Positions 23,124 to 39,300 of a stretch of 64,000 nucleotides of DNA are shown one piece after another. Position 1 is the first letter of the stretch. Each line of letters begins with the position of its first letter. The notes beneath the pieces are model-generated. The model was given only the letters and a program-made list of their open reading frames with translations, searched no databases and was not told where the DNA came from. This DNA comes from Vanilla planifolia. Its lineage: Eukaryota; Streptophyta; Magnoliopsida; Asparagales; Orchidaceae. The stretch spans positions 27,734-91,733 of the forward strand of contig JAIUJO010002491.1 in assembly GCA_023846275.1 (NCBI GenBank). The letters run 5' to 3'. Both the position numbers and the translations under genes were made by a program.

Positions 23124-26100
23124 AATCAAAACACAACATTTGTAGAACTTTGATGAACTATATAAGAACATTGCTTTCAAAAATAATAAGGTAATTTTGA
23201 GCATGATTCTAAATGCTAAAATAATGTGCAAATCAAGATAACTTTTAAATGGTGCAAAAGCCATAAAAAATGTTTAAAAAATTAAAAAACTAATTGGATA
23301 GAGCTCGTTCTAACGAGTCCAAATACATTTTTTAATCTAAGTTGGACATCATTTTGAAATACAACAAATTATAGAAATAAATATTTTATTAGATCATGCT
23401 CCTCCATACAAGTCAAATAAAAATTTTTTCTAAATGAGACTTCAATTGGAATTACTATGAATTACCAAAGTAAATAAGCATATATAATCATAAATTATTA
23501 TTTTAATATTTTGCAAATATGTAATTAAATAGAAGTTAAGCAAATTGAAGTATGTATTATAACCAAAAGAAAAAATATAAGGGCCACTCTGGAGTATAAT
23601 AAAAGCTTCAAAATAGTATAGCCAACTGAAAGGAAAACACTAGAGAAAATGAAATAGTCTTTGTTAGAATATTATATTCAAAGATATAGGGTAAATTTTG
23701 TGTGACATCATTAATTGTAAAATTTGATATGAAAAAAAATTCTCCCAAAGCATGTCCATGCAATTTAAAATAAAATATTTAAAGAATATGTAAAAAAATT
23801 AATACTTAAAAAACAGAGCTCATTGAAATTATTGTAATGACATTTATCCTATCTATCATCCACTAATTTAAATTACACCAAATTACCAAATTAAAACTAA
23901 AAATTGGATAAATTGAAGCAATATAATATAGTAAAATAAAAGTGAAGTAAAAGTCATACAAAATTAAATATGGTGTTACAAAGCTAAAAAACAAAAAAAT
24001 TAAAAACTCTTAAGTGATGAGAAAAATTATTAGGGGAAACTATATTCTAAGATATCAAAGAGATCATGTGTAACATCCTTGATAGTATAATCAAACATTC
24101 ATTACAATATATTCTAAACCATGCAAAGAAAACATCTAGAAATATTGAAACAAATATTAAATTTGATAATTCTATTTAAATTGAGTCTGGTGATATTTGT
24201 ATCATATCAATCAAACACATTTGGAATTCCTTCAAATTAAAAAATTAAGAATTCATAAAAAAAAATTATTATATTAAATATAAAGTATTGTTAAAAATAA
24301 GGTTAATTAAAGTAATGTAAGATAACTAAATCAAAGCAATGTAAATCAAGCATGAGAGGATAAAAAGAGTTCAATGGTATTATAACAAAAATGAAGCAAA
24401 AAAGTTTAAGAAATGGGAAAAATAATTTGGGGAAGTTGCAATAAATAATATGTAAGTGTAGAGCATAATATCCTTAATAGTCCAATTAGCTATGGATATA
24501 AATGTTCTATAAAGTATGCTAAAGCAATAGAAAATAAATATTTAAAAGTATAAGAATTATTATCAAATTCTATAGATTTTGTCATGATAAATCTATAAAA
24601 TATTTATTTTATCTCGATGAGATCTCATTTTGGAATTACAAATAAAGGCCATAAAAATGTAAACCTAAATAGTAATATGTTATTATTTTTTATTTTAATT
24701 TAATAATTAATATTGCTAAAATTTCATAAATTAAAAAAAAATTATCTTACCAAAGCACAATGATATAAAGGTTGCACTAGAGAAAAATTAGTTCTCCATA
24801 GCAATATAAGAAAATCAAAGAGAAATATCTTCAAAAATAACTTAAATTATGTAAGAAAGTTATATTCCAAGATACAAATTAGATCATGTATATAATCCTC
24901 GATAGTCAAGCAAGATTTGAAGCAAAATATCTTACAAATCATGCCAAAATAATGGAAAATATAATATTTAAAAATATAGAAATCAATACATAAATTGATA
25001 GAACTTGTCAACATAGGTCCAATGACAATTATGTCATCCTAATGAAACATAGTTTTGGAATTATTACAAATTATATAAGTAAATAATAATAAATAATAAT
25101 AAAATTTATTTTATTAATAAATAAATATATAATAAAACTAAAAATAGATAAATTGAATAAATTTATTATAGCTAAATCAAAGTATTATAAAGGTTGCTAG
25201 AGAGGACAATAAAAGTTTCATAGGAATATAACAAAATTAATGAAAAATGTTTATACAAAGAAGATAAACTGTACAAGAAAGTTGCATTAACAATGCTGAG
25301 GAGATCAACTGTAGCATCCTTAACCATCGAATCTGCTACGATTAAAAATATCCCATTAAAACTATTAAACCCATGAAAAAAAAATATTTAAAATATAGAA
25401 ATAAATGTTTAATTAGATCGAGCTCATGATAAGAGTCTAATGACATTTGTTTCCTATTGATTGAACCTCATTTAGAATTACTACAAATTAGAAAAGTTAA
25501 AAAAATATAACTAATAATAAATTATTATTATAATATTACGTAAATATATAATAAGGCTAAAATGAGATGAAATTAAGTAATTTAATATATCATAATCAAA
25601 ACAATCCAAAGTTCATATGAGAGCACAATGAGAATTTAAATGTGCTATAACCAAATAGGAGCCAAACATTTAAGAAAATGAGATGATTTTATATTACAGT
25701 TATAGTACAAGACATTAATGACATTAAGTGTTATATTCTTGATAATCAAATTATGTGCAAATCAAAATGTATCATAAAGTATGCCAAATATATATAATAT
25801 AAAATATTTCAAAATATAAATATAAAAATTTAATTTTATTAGTATTATCAAGTCTTGAACATAACAACTTGAAAGTAAATATTGAAAAATATTGAAATGA
25901 ATAACTATGAGGATAAAAATGATCATAACGTAACTAACAATAATTTTTTTTATCTTAATCATATTTCTTTTACAATTATAATAAAATACTATAATAAAGA
26001 GGAAAGTTTAATTTAATCATACTATGGAAATCAAGGGTAACATCCTTGATCATCAAATCAGAAATGAATAAAAATATTTCTTAAAGTATAAGGAAACCTT

Positions 26101-29100
26101 ATCCTAGAAATATTTTAAAAATACAAAAAAATATATCTAATTCGATAAAGCTCATTGTGGTTGGTCCTATGATATTTATTTCAACTCGATCAGATCCCTT
26201 TGGAATTGCTCTAAATTACAAAAAAAAATAACAAAAATAATAAATAAAAAATGAGTTAAACTAAACAATATACTATAACCAAATCCATATCATTTAAATG
26301 CCACTTGATAAGATATTTAGAGTAAAATACTATACAACCAAATCAAAATAAACAATTTGTGGAAAGAAGATAGATAATACGAGAAAGTTGCAATTCAAAA
26401 TTATCAAAAGATCAAGTATAACATCCTAAATTGTGAAATCAAGTATGAATAGAAATGTCCCATAACATTGCCAAAATCTTTGAAAAAAGAATACTTTAGA
26501 ATGTAAAATTTAATACCTAACTGTATCGAGCACGTTGGCATGAGTTGAAAGATCAATCTTTTATCGTCGTTGTACCCAGTTTAGAATACTACATATAACA
26601 AAAATAAATAAACATAGATATAATATTAATTATAATAATGCTATCTAAATTGAAATGAAATATAAACAAATCAAAACAATGTAAGAGTCAAGAAAGGAAA
26701 AGTTTTAGTTTCCACGTAAAGTAATAAAATAAAAAAAAAATTTAAAGAAATCAGACAATTCATATAGGAAAGTGGCATTCTAGGATTTTTAGAAGATCGA
26801 GTGTAATATTCTTGATCACCAAGACAAGAATAAATCAAAATATTTCGTAAGCATTCAAGAACTATCAAAAAAAATAATTGAAAAATTTTGAAAAATGTAT
26901 ATTTAATTATATAGAACTTGGAGAGAAAAGATTAATGACGTATTATTTCATCAACAGTCGACCAAGTTTAGAATTACTATAAATTACCAATATCATTTGA
27001 ATAATAAAATTTGTTATTGTAATTTAAGGTAGATATCTTTTAAAACAAATATAAGATAAATTGTAGCTATATAACACAAGTAAACTGAAGGATTCTAAAA
27101 CTCACATTATGAAAGATTTAGAGGTATATAATAATGCAAACAAATGAAAATATAGAATTTGAAAAAAAATATATATAATTGCTTAGAACAATTTCTTTCC
27201 AAGTTACTAAGGAGATCAAATGAAATACTCTTCATCATCAAATAAGGTATGAGATGAATTGTCTGACAAACCCTTCTAAACTAATAAAAAATAAAATATT
27301 TAGAAATTTGAAAAAGCATATTTAATTCTATACAACCCATGGAAATGGGTTCATTGAATTCGTTTTTCATCAATTAAGCCTCATTTGGAATTATTGAGAA
27401 ATAAGAAAATTAAAAACCTAAATAATGATAGTAATTTACATCTTAATGTTATGAAATTTTACATTATGCATAATATGCTTTAAAAAAATAATGTAATATA
27501 ATAAAAGAAAAGATGAGTGAAGGTCAACAAAAGAAGAAAATTATAGATACAAAAAAAATAACTTAATCAAAGAAAAAACATGAAAAAAATTAGATAAATT
27601 GTTTTAGAAGCTTTCATTCTAGGGAATTATGAAGGTCGAGCATAACCTCAACGATAATCAAAGTAAGTACAAATCAAAATACCCTATAAAGAGTTCGAAT
27701 TCTCTTGTGAATAAAATATTTAAATACATCAAAAAGTGTTTAATTAGATAATGCTCCTCGAGACAATTCGAAAGAAATTTCTTTTATCTGGATCAAAATC
27801 TTACTTAGAATTCATATAAATTACTAGATGAAATAGGCATAAATAATTTTTTAATTTTAAATCAAATAAAAGTGTAATCAAATTTTAATGAGATAAATTT
27901 AAGAAATATTATATAATTAAATTTAAATGAAAAGCTAAATAAGTCAAGTAAATTATTCGAGAAAGCTGAATTTTAAGATAATAACAACATCAAATGTAAC
28001 ATCTTTCTTTAAATCAAGTGTGAAATAAAAATACTTATGAAGAGTGCAAAAAATTTGAGAATATGATACTTTAAAAATAAAAAATCAATATTTAATTTGA
28101 TAAAGCTTTTCTAGGCTATTCAAACAACATTCTCTTTCGTCTTGATCAATTTTATTATTAACTTCTATGAATAACTATTTCAAATAACCAAAACTAGTAG
28201 AAATAAAATATTTTAATATTAAGCAAGTATTTGTCAATGCAAAAATAAGATATATTAAAGAAAATTAATGCAACAAATGAAAACATTATAAAGGTTATAC
28301 AGTAATAGATTAGTGGTTATTTAGTAATATGACAAAATAAAAGCTAACAATTTGAAAAATTATAGTATTATACAAGAAAGGTTTATTCTATGATAATAAG
28401 GAGAATTAAGGTAACATCCTCGATCATCAGATTTTGTAAAAGCCAAAATTTCTCGTAAAGTGTGCCAAAATCCATAAAAAGTAAAATCTTTAGAAGTATG
28501 TAAATAAATATTTTTAATTGAATAGAATTAGTCAATACTAATCTAATGATATTATTTCATCTTGATCAAGCCTCATCTAAAATTACTACAAATTATTGAA
28601 ATTAATAACCATAAATATTGAAATTCTAAATAAATATACTTTAAAGTTGTAGAAAGTTAAATTGAAACAATGTAATATTATAAAATCAATGTAATGTAAA
28701 GGTCACATGATTTTCAAATTAGAGTTTTATAGTAATAAAATAAAATATAGAGAAACAAATTTAAAGAAATTGGACAAATTTTAGAAGTTGTGTTCAAGAA
28801 ACAAAGAATGTTTAGTATAATTACAAGAGCTAATCATTGTAAGACCAATGAAGTCTATTTAATCTTGACTACACATATAAGATTACTACTAATTAAAAAT
28901 TCAAATGAGCATAAATTTTAACAAATTATTATTTTAGTCTTTAAATAATTATGTTTTGCTGTTGAAATATATTTTAAATTAAAAATGAAATAAATCAGGG
29001 CAACTAAATTTATCCAAATTGAACTAATGTGAGGCTAACATGAGAAGTTATTTACAATTATAGTGTGGTATAACAAAATAAAAAAAATATTGAAGAAATT

Positions 29101-32100
29101 ACACAAATTTTAGATGAATGATGTATTCTAAGATGCTAAAGATGATAGAAAGATTAAGTGAAATATCTTTGATTATCAAATCTTTTACTAATTAGAATAT
29201 CTTTTAAACCATATCAAAATATAGAAAATAAACTATATAAATATATAATAATTAATATTTAATTGGATAGGACTCACCAAGATGTGTCTAATGACATTTG
29301 TTTCATCTTGATGGGATGTCATTTGGAATTATGATTAATTATCAAAATATATTAGCTTAAATAATAAAAATTTAATTTGAATATTTATTAAACATATATT
29401 ATAATTTAAATTATTTGAATTGAGGCAATATAATATAACCAAAAAAGAAAAAAGTTTTACAAATTTTATCAATTATGTGACAAAGTTGTTCAAGAGATTA
29501 AAGAGATACAGTGCAACATCCTTATTTGAGAAATTAAGTGCAAAGCAAAATGTGTCATAATGCATGAAAAAAAATTAAATATTTTAGAATATGGAAAAAA
29601 ATATTTAATTCTATAAAACTTTTCAAGTGTTGACCAATAATGTTTATTTCATGCTTATCAAAACATGCTAGGAATTACTTCTAATTACCAAAGTAAATAT
29701 GCAAAAAACAATAAATTATTACTTCAATATTAAAACATTATATGCTAAAGCTTGCATAATAATAATTAGAGAAATATAAAATAACAAAATGAAAGTTGTG
29801 AATAAGGTCACATGAGAGGATACTTCAAGTTAAGTAGTAACTTAAGCAAATTAATGTTAAATATTTAAAAAAATTAGGTAAATCATAAAAAAGTTACATT
29901 CTATGATGCTGAGGAGTTTCAGTGTAAAGTCATCAATTGTCAAATCTAGTATGAATTAAAATACCTCATAAAATACATAAAAGTAATTGAAAATAAAATA
30001 TTTATTAATATGAAAGCGAATATTAATTGGTAAAACTTATTTAGACGATTCTAATATTGTTTATTCAATCTTGAGTAGAATTATTATTGATTACCACAGT
30101 AAATAAGTATGAGTAATAACAAATTATTACTTAAACATTAAGAAAATATGCAATAAAATAGAAATGAGATAAATTGAAACAAAGAAATACAATAAATTTG
30201 AAGTAATATGGAGGTTGGACTGTTGGAGAAATGAGATAAAGTATAAAGGAATGTTGTAATATAACACACTAAATAGATTGGGTGTGGCATCCTCATCACC
30301 ATATAAGGCATGAATCAAAATTCCTTATAAAGCTTGCCGATGCTGGAGATAAAAATATATGTAAAAATTTTTAAATAAGTATTTAAATCGATAGGGCTCT
30401 TTGAGTAGAGTCTAACGATGACTATCTCATCTTGATCAAACCTTGCATTGAATTACTATTAGTTTCAAAAGTTAATAAGTAATAATAATAAAGAATTTTA
30501 TTTTAATAATAAGTAAATATATATTAATATTGAAATGAGTTAAATTTGAAATAAAGTAAAATATCAAAATTAAAGAAATGTAAAGGTGTGTCATATGAAT
30601 ATTTAAAAATATACAAAATTTTTGTAATTCAATAGACCAAATGGAGGCCAATCCAATGATATTTATTTTTTTTATCTGACCTTATTGTAATTACTACAAA
30701 TAACAAAAGTAAACAAACACATATAATTGTAAATAGTTTTTCAATTTTAAGTAAACATATATTAAATCTAAAATGAGATAGATTGAAGAAATTTTATATA
30801 ACCAAAACAAAGCTAATTAAAGGTCATATTATAATGGAGTTTTTGTTTCATATTAATATAAGCAAATCTAAGGGAAAAAATTTTAAGAAATGAGTTTTAT
30901 AATACGGGAAAGTTACATTCCAAGATACTATGATGATCAAATGTAACATCCGACATCATTAAATTTTGTCTAAATTAAAATTTCTGATAAAGCTTACCAA
31001 AATAATAAAAGCAAAAAAATTGAAAATTATAAAAGTTGATATTTAATTAGATGGAGCCCACCTTGTCACTAATATGAAATTTATTTCATCTCTATCAAAC
31101 TACTCTTATATTCACTAAATATAACTAATGCAAGTAACCATAAGTACTAATAAATTATTAATTTATTATTATTTTAATATATATTAAAGATTAAATGAAA
31201 CAAATTGAGGCAATGTATTATAACAAAATAAAAATAATGTAAAAGAGAACAAGATGAGAATTATTGTCGATATTAGAATAATTAAATCAAAGCAAACAAA
31301 TAATAAAAAATAAGATAAATTATTTGTGGAAGTTTCATAGCTGGATTTTAAGCAGATCATATACAACATCTTTGATCACAAAATCAAAATGTTTTGTAAT
31401 GCATATGAAATTGCTAGAAATAAAATATTTAATTAGATTCGGCTCAACGAGACTAGCCTAATGATATTTATCTTATGTAAGTATAAAATTATTTTGAATT
31501 AGCATGAATAACCATAGTAAATAAGAATAAATAGAAATTATTTAAGATTTTAATACCAAGAAAGTATACATTAAAGATAAAGTGAGATAAATTGAAGCAT
31601 TATAATATAACAAAACTAAAGCAATATAAATATCACATGAGTTGTGATTTAAAGCTGTTGATATAATGAAATCAAAAAGAATTTTGTAGAAATAACAAAT
31701 TGTGAGGGAAAGTACTATTATAAGTTACTAAAGATTAAAAGGAAATAAAGTGTAACATCTTAGATTGTCATATTGGGATCTAATCAAAATTACTTTTAAA
31801 CATTTTAAAGTTATAGGTAAATAAAATATTTTAAAAAATAGAAATTAATATTCAATAATATAGAGTTCATTCAAAAAAAATGAGCAAAACTTTTTTTCAT
31901 CTTGATCTAACAACATTTTGAATTACTATGTCATAGTAAAGTTAACAAGTAAAACAAATAATACATTATTATTTTAATATTATGTAAATATAAATTAAAA
32001 CTAACATAAGATAAATTAATGTAATATAATATAGAAAAATTAAGTAATTTAAAAGTCATAGTTGTAGAGATTTATAATTAAACATTACTATAAAAAAAGT

Positions 32101-33204
32101 AAGAAATGTAAAGAAAAGAGATACAATTTTGTGGGAAAGAATAAAATACAAGGAAGTTCAAGTGTAAGCCCTCAATCAATGAATCTTGTTTGAATTAAAA
32201 TGCATCATAAAGTTTGAAACAATATTTTAAAATGTAAAAATGAATATTTAATTTTGTCGTCATAAAGATAAGTCTAAAAATGTTTTTTACATTTCAATCG
32301 AACCTACTCTAAAATTATATTGACTTTCAAAGGTAAATAAGCATAAGTATAATAAATATTATCTAAATATTAAGAATATAGATACTAAATCATATAATAG
32401 ATAAATAAAAAAAACATATCGTATTCTAATCAAAGGTATGTAAAGGTCACATTTGAGAACATTTAGACATATATAGTAATATAACAAAATCAATGCCTAA
32501 TTTTAAAATAATGGATAAATTATATGAGATATTTTCCTTCAAAGATATTAAAGGGATTGAGTGTAAAATCATCAATCATCAAATTAGGTAAAGCAATAGT
32601 CACATGAAGTGTGCCAAAACAATAGGGAATAAAATATTCAAAAGTATAAAACTGAATTTTTAACTTAATATAACTAATCAATAAAACTCCAATGATGTTT
32701 GTTTGTTCCTGATCAAAGCTTGTCCAGAATTTTTATAAATTACAAAAGTAAATAAGTATAAAATGTAATAAAGTATTATTTTAGTAGTGAATAAATATAT
32801 ATTATAGCTATAATGAGATAAATTGATGTAATATAATTAAGTCATAGTGATACAAAGATAACATGAGATGTGAATAAGTGTTTCTAAGTAATATAGCTGA
32901 ATGAAAGAAAAAAAGTTGAACAATTGGGATAAATTATAAAAGAAAGTTGCATCACTTGATACCAAGAAGTCAAGTGTAACATCCCTATTCATGAACTCTA
33001 GTATGAACCATGATCTTTCATAATGCTAGCAAGCATCATAGAGAAATAAATATCCATAAATATACAAATAAATATTTAATTGAAGGGAGCTCATTCTTTC
33101 AAGTCAAATAATATATGTTTCATCTTCATTAGATCTTGTTTAGAATTATTATGAATTAGAAATTTAAATAATTAAAAAACTAAATAATAATAGTATATTA
33201 CGAA

Positions 33205-33300
33205 TAATAGTATATTACTATTTTAATATTAAGAAATTATATTTTAAATTAATAATAATAGTATATTACTATTTTAATATTAAGAATTTATGTTTTAAAG
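33205..33300 (+). repeat. 51-bp local tandem duplication
   Basis: 'tatattactattttaatatt' at 33211 recurs at 33262, giving a period of 51 bp, with the flanking text also repeated. The two copies are nearly identical, in contrast to the strong divergence between neighbouring monomers. This is therefore a recent slippage event within an old array. Confidence 0.8.
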
Positions 33301-36300
33301 TTAAGATATATTTTAATGTAAAAAATTAGACAAATTGAATAATTTAACACAACCAAAGCAAAGTGATGTTACTATCACATGAATGGTCATTTAGAGCATC
33401 ATTGTGTTATAACAAAATCAAAATGAAAAATTTGACAAAATTAAATAAATAATACCAAAAAGTTGGATTCTAACTAGATATGTTAAGAAGATAAAGTGAA
33501 AAATCCTTAACTAATAGATAAGATAATAATCATATTTTCTTTTAAGCCATGCTAAAACCCTACAAAATAAAATGTATAAAAATATAATAATAAATATTTG
33601 ATTAGATAAAGCTTATAAAGATGAGATTTGTTTCGTTTCTATTGAAGCTCACTGATAATTATTTTGAACTATCAAAGTACTTAAGCATAAATAGTAATAA
33701 ATTATTGTTTTAATATTAGGAGGATACATATTAAAACTAAAATTAGATAAATTGACAATATGTAATGCAACCCAAACAAAGCAAAAAATTTGAAATATTA
33801 TAAAAATTGTATGACAAAGTTGTTGTTAAAGCATTTCAAGAGGTTGAGTATAGCATTCTTATTCATTAAATTAGGAATGAATCAAAAAGTCTCATAAAGA
33901 TTTCCAAAACCTCAAAAAGCTAAAATCTTTCAAAATATAGAAAAGAATATTTAATTCCTTAAAGCTTGTTGAGAGGTGTCCAATGACATTTGCTTGATGT
34001 CAATCAAACCACATTAGAAATTACGACAAATTAGAAGTGTAAATATAAATAAATAAAAACAATAAATGATTATTTTAATGTTGATGAACCATAATATAGA
34101 AAAATAAAATCTATAAAATTGGTCACACGAGAGGATATTCTGAGATACATAGTAATATAGCAAAATAAAAGCTAAATATTTGAAGAGTTGGAGTAAACTA
34201 TATATGAAACTTACATTTTATGATGCTAAGGTGACCAAATGTAGGTTCCTAAATTGTCTGATTAGGTATCAAAAAAAAGTCTCATAAAGCACAGAAATGT
34301 CATAAAAAAATAAAATATTTAATTAGATCAAGATTATTGAGTTGATTCTAATGATGTGTATTGTACCATGACTTGAATTACTCTGAATTACCTAAGTAAA
34401 AAAGCATAAACAATATTAAAATAATTTTTTTAATATTTTGATAATATATAATAAAAATAAAAAATAATAATTTGAAGAAATGGAATATAACAAAACCAAG
34501 GTCATTAAAATATCAAATGATTAGTGAAATAAGATATTTTAAATAATAAAGTTGCAATCAAAGATACTAAAGCAATTGAGTTTAACGTCATTTATCATAA
34601 AGTGAGGTATGAATCAAAATCTTTAGGAAAGATTTCCAGAGCTATAGTCAATAAAATATGAAAAAATCATTAAAATAAATAGTTAATTTGATAAAGCTAA
34701 AAGATAAGAATACAATAATCATTATTCACTTGATTAGACCTCTCATTAAGTTACTCCTAATTACCATAGTAAATAGCCATTAATTATAAGAAATTATTAT
34801 CTTAATACAAAGTAATTATATATTAAACTAGACTTAAGTTAAAATTAGGAAAAGTAATATAACAAAATCAAACTGATATAAAGTTTACATAAGGAGATAT
34901 TTAGACTTTCATAGTAATATAGTTAAGACACAAAAAATTTAAACAAATGGGATAAATTAAATAGGAAAGTTGCATTCTATAACTCTTAGCACAATAAGGG
35001 TTACATCAGCTATCATTTAGTCAAAAACTAATCAAATGTCTTGTTAATCACATCAAAACCAATGAAAATGGAATATTTTTAAATATACAAAAGGATTTAT
35101 TGCTCGATAAAATTTATCGAGTCGTCTCAAACAATGTTTTTTTTGTATTGGTGAGATCTTAATTTGAATTATTATGAATCAAAAAAATAAATAAAGACTA
35201 AATATTAATAAATTATTTATTTAATATTAATTATATATCTACTAAAACTAAAAATTTGATATATTTAAGAAATATAATATAAACAACTCAAAGCAATGCA
35301 AAGTTGATGTAAGAATGGAAATAGTATTTCAAACTTATATAAGAAATAAGTAAAAATATTTGAAAAATGAGTTTTGTTGTTTGAGAAAGTTCAATATTAA
35401 AAACTTAAGGATATCAAGGATAACATCCAACATAATGGAATCAAGAATGCATCAAAATTGCATGCAAAGCATAATAAAATTATAAGAAAAAATAAAAATA
35501 GTTAAAATATATATAGAAATTAAGTATTAATTGGATAATGCTCTTTAAGATTAGTTAAATGAAATTTGTTTTGCCTCAATAAAACCAAGTTAGTATTTTC
35601 CAAAAAAGAAAAAATTAAATAAGAATAAGTAATAATAAATTAACATTTTATTATTATGAATGTATAATAAAGCGCAAATGAAAAAATTGAAGCAATGTAT
35701 TAGTATAAAAAAATAATGTGAACAACACACTATAGGAGAGTTGTAATTTCATATTAATATAATATGTAGAGAATTGTATGAGAAAGTTACATTTTTATAC
35801 AATAATGAGTTTGATTACAACATCTGTGATAATAAAACTTAAATGATTTATAAAGCTTAAAAACCTAAAAAAATAACATTTAGAAAAATAAAAATAAAGT
35901 CTAATTAGATAGAGCTCATTGAGATAAGTCTAATGATATTTATTTCATCTCGATTGGACATTATTTGAAATAAAAAACATATAATGTGCCCCAAAGCTGC
36001 AAAAAATATAATATTAAAAAACTTTAAGATTAATTTTTTATTGCACTAAACTCGTAAAAACTAGTCTAATTATATTCATCCTATCTTAATCAAGTCATAT
36101 TTCAATTACTATGAATTTTTGAATTAAGTAAGCATAACAAATTTATTGTTATCTATTATTTAAATAAATATGAATTAAAATAAAAAATGCTTGAAATGAA
36201 GTATTAAAATATAACAAAATCAAAGTAGTGCAAAGGTTTTTTGATAAAAGATTTAGAATAACATGATAATAAGTCTAAATCAAAACAAAAAATCTAGAGA

Positions 36301-39300
36301 AATCTAATAAATTATATGGAATTATTGCATTCTGAGATATTACGGAGACTGAAAGAAATGTATTAAATGCCACTTTGTGGAAAATCAAATTTCTTTTAAA
36401 AGAATCCCAAAGCCATAAAAATGAAATATTTCAAAATTAAAAAAATTAAAATTTAATTTGATAGAGCGTATCGTGATGACTCCAAAATTTTTTTTTTGTC
36501 GTCTCAATTAGACCTTGTTTCGAAATGCAAAAATTACTAAAGTAAATAAGAAGAAAATAATATTAAATTATTATTTCAAATTTAAGTAAACCAAAATTGA
36601 AGCCAACATGATGTTAAACTAAAGCAATGTAATGTAGCCATATAATATTAAAGGTCATATAAGAGAAAATTAGAGTTTCTTAGTAATGTAGTTATATTAA
36701 AGCAAAAATTAAAGAAGTTATATAAATTTTCTTTTAAAGTTACATTTCAAGACACTAAATTGATTGAGAATATTCTTGATCATTAAATGAGATATGAATT
36801 AAAATTTCTCATAAAGCAAGCAAAAGTTTTTACACAACCTAAATAAAAATTTAGAAACAAATTACAATTTTATAGAGCCTATCGAGATGAGCCAAACAAC
36901 TTTTGTTTCACACTCATTGGACCTTCTTTATTAATACTATGAATCACAAAAAAACATAAAAACAAACAAATTATTTTTTTAATACTACAAAATTTTATAT
37001 ATTAAATAAAAACTGAGTTCAACTAAAGAAATGTAATATAACAAAATGAAAGTGATGAAGAGGTCATACCAAAGGAGAAAAAGAGTTTCTTTGTAATGTA
37101 ACACAATTAAAAAAAATAAAGATATGTATTTTAAGAAATGAGTTAAACTATTTGTAATGCTTGTGTTCTAAAACCCTAAAAGATCTAGTGTGAAATTGTT
37201 GATTATTAAATTAGATATGAATAGAAACACTTCATAAAGTTCTTCAAAATCATAAAAAAATTTAAACAATTGCAAATGAATATTTAATTGGTTTGAGCTC
37301 CTCTATACAAGTCAAATGAAAAGTGTTTTACTTAGATTGGACATCATTTGGAACTATTGTTGATTGCCAATACAAATAAGCATTTAAAATAATAATTTTT
37401 TATTTTTAAACTATAAAAAATGTAATAAACTTGAAATGATATAAATTAAGTAATATAATATAACCAAACAAAGGTTACAGAATGGGCACATGAGAGTACA
37501 ATTTATGTTTCACAATAATATAACAAAATCATTGGGAAATATTTCAATAAGTGAGCTAATTTTAGTGAGAGAATTCTATTCAAAGATACTTGACAAATTG
37601 AGTGTAACACCTTTGATCATCAAATTAGGTCAAAATAAACCTTTCTTGTAATAAAGGTGAAATTCATATAAAATAGCATAATTAGAAAAATAATAAAAAG
37701 TTAATATTTAATTACATAGAGCTCTTTAAGATGAGTTTAATAATATTTGTTTCATCTTAATCAACCACTGATTAAATTACAAAATTTTACAATACTAAAT
37801 AAGTATAAATAATAATAAATTTTTATTTTAATATTAAGTAAATGAATAATAAAGCTAAAATTAGATAAATTAATGCCATATAATACAACAAATTCAAAGC
37901 AATATAAAAGTCACATAGAAGGAGAGTTAGTGCTGTATGGCAATGTAACAAAGGAATGATAAAATCCAAAGTGACAAGATAAATTGTATAAGGAAGTTGC
38001 ATTCCAAGGTACTAAATGAATCATGTTTAATAATATCCTTGATAGTCAATTTCAGCACAAATTAAAATATCTTGTAAAGTATGCCAAATCTTTTGAAAAA
38101 ATAGTTTCAAAAATATATAAATGAATATTTTATTTGAGAGAGTCCTTTGTGTTGAGTTTCATGACGTTTGCTTCCTCTCGATCAAACCTTAATTCAAATT
38201 ACTAAATCAAAGAGGCTTAAATAAAAATAATATGTTATATTAAATATATAAATAAATTAGAAGAAAATTAATTAAGACAATATAATATAACCAAATGAAA
38301 GTGTTGAAAAGGACATATGAGAGGAGAAAAAGTGTTTCTTAGTCATATAACACAATTAAAGTGCAACTTTTGAAAAAATGAGATAGATTGTTTAGAAAAA
38401 TTGCATTAAAAAATGAATGAGAACAAGAGGAATATCCTTTATCATCCAATTAGCTAAGGATCAATACATCTCGTCTTGTAGCCAAAGCAATAGAAACTAA
38501 ATATCTAAAAATGTGGAAATGGATATTTAATTCTATAAAGACAATCAAGATCAGCCTAACATTTATTACATCTTAATGAGACCTCATTTGGAATTATTAA
38601 GTACCATAGTAAATAACTATAAATATTAATAGAACATATTTTAAATTTAAGTAAATGTATAGTAATGCTAAAATTGGATAAATTAAAGAATTGTTATATA
38701 AGCAAACAAAAATGACGTGAAGGTTGCCCAAGAGAAATATTTAAAGAGATGATATAAATGTTTTAGGAATGCAACTTGCAAGATATGAAGTATTTTATTT
38801 GTGACATCCTTGATCATCAAATAAAGTTTGTATTAAAATCATTCATAAATCATGAGAAAATAATGGAAAATAATTTTTTTTAGAAATATATGAAAGTATG
38901 TTTAAATGAATAAAGCACATGGAGATGGGACCAGTGACAATTATTTTATCTAAATCAAACATAATTTTGAATTTATGAAATTTACTACAAAAAATATGGA
39001 TGAATAACAATAAATTTTTGTTATTATCAAATAAATACCTAATAAAAAAATAAGATATATTCAAGCAATCTATTCTAACCAAATCAATGCATTATTAAAG
39101 TCATATGACTGGAGAACAAGAGTTTTATAGTAAAATAACAAAATTAATTCAAACCTTTTGAGGAAATAGGATAAATTATATAAGAAACTATTGTTAAAAG
39201 ATATTAAGAGCTTGAGTCCAACATCCTTGACAATCAAATATTCGATACAACTCAGAATGTCTTGTGAAAAATATGAAAGCCACCAAACATAAAATATTTA

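Noticed and set aside
22968..23264. 98-codon minus-strand frame rich in alternating Tyr and Ile
   Set aside because: It is a translation of the TA microsatellite and the flanking satellite.
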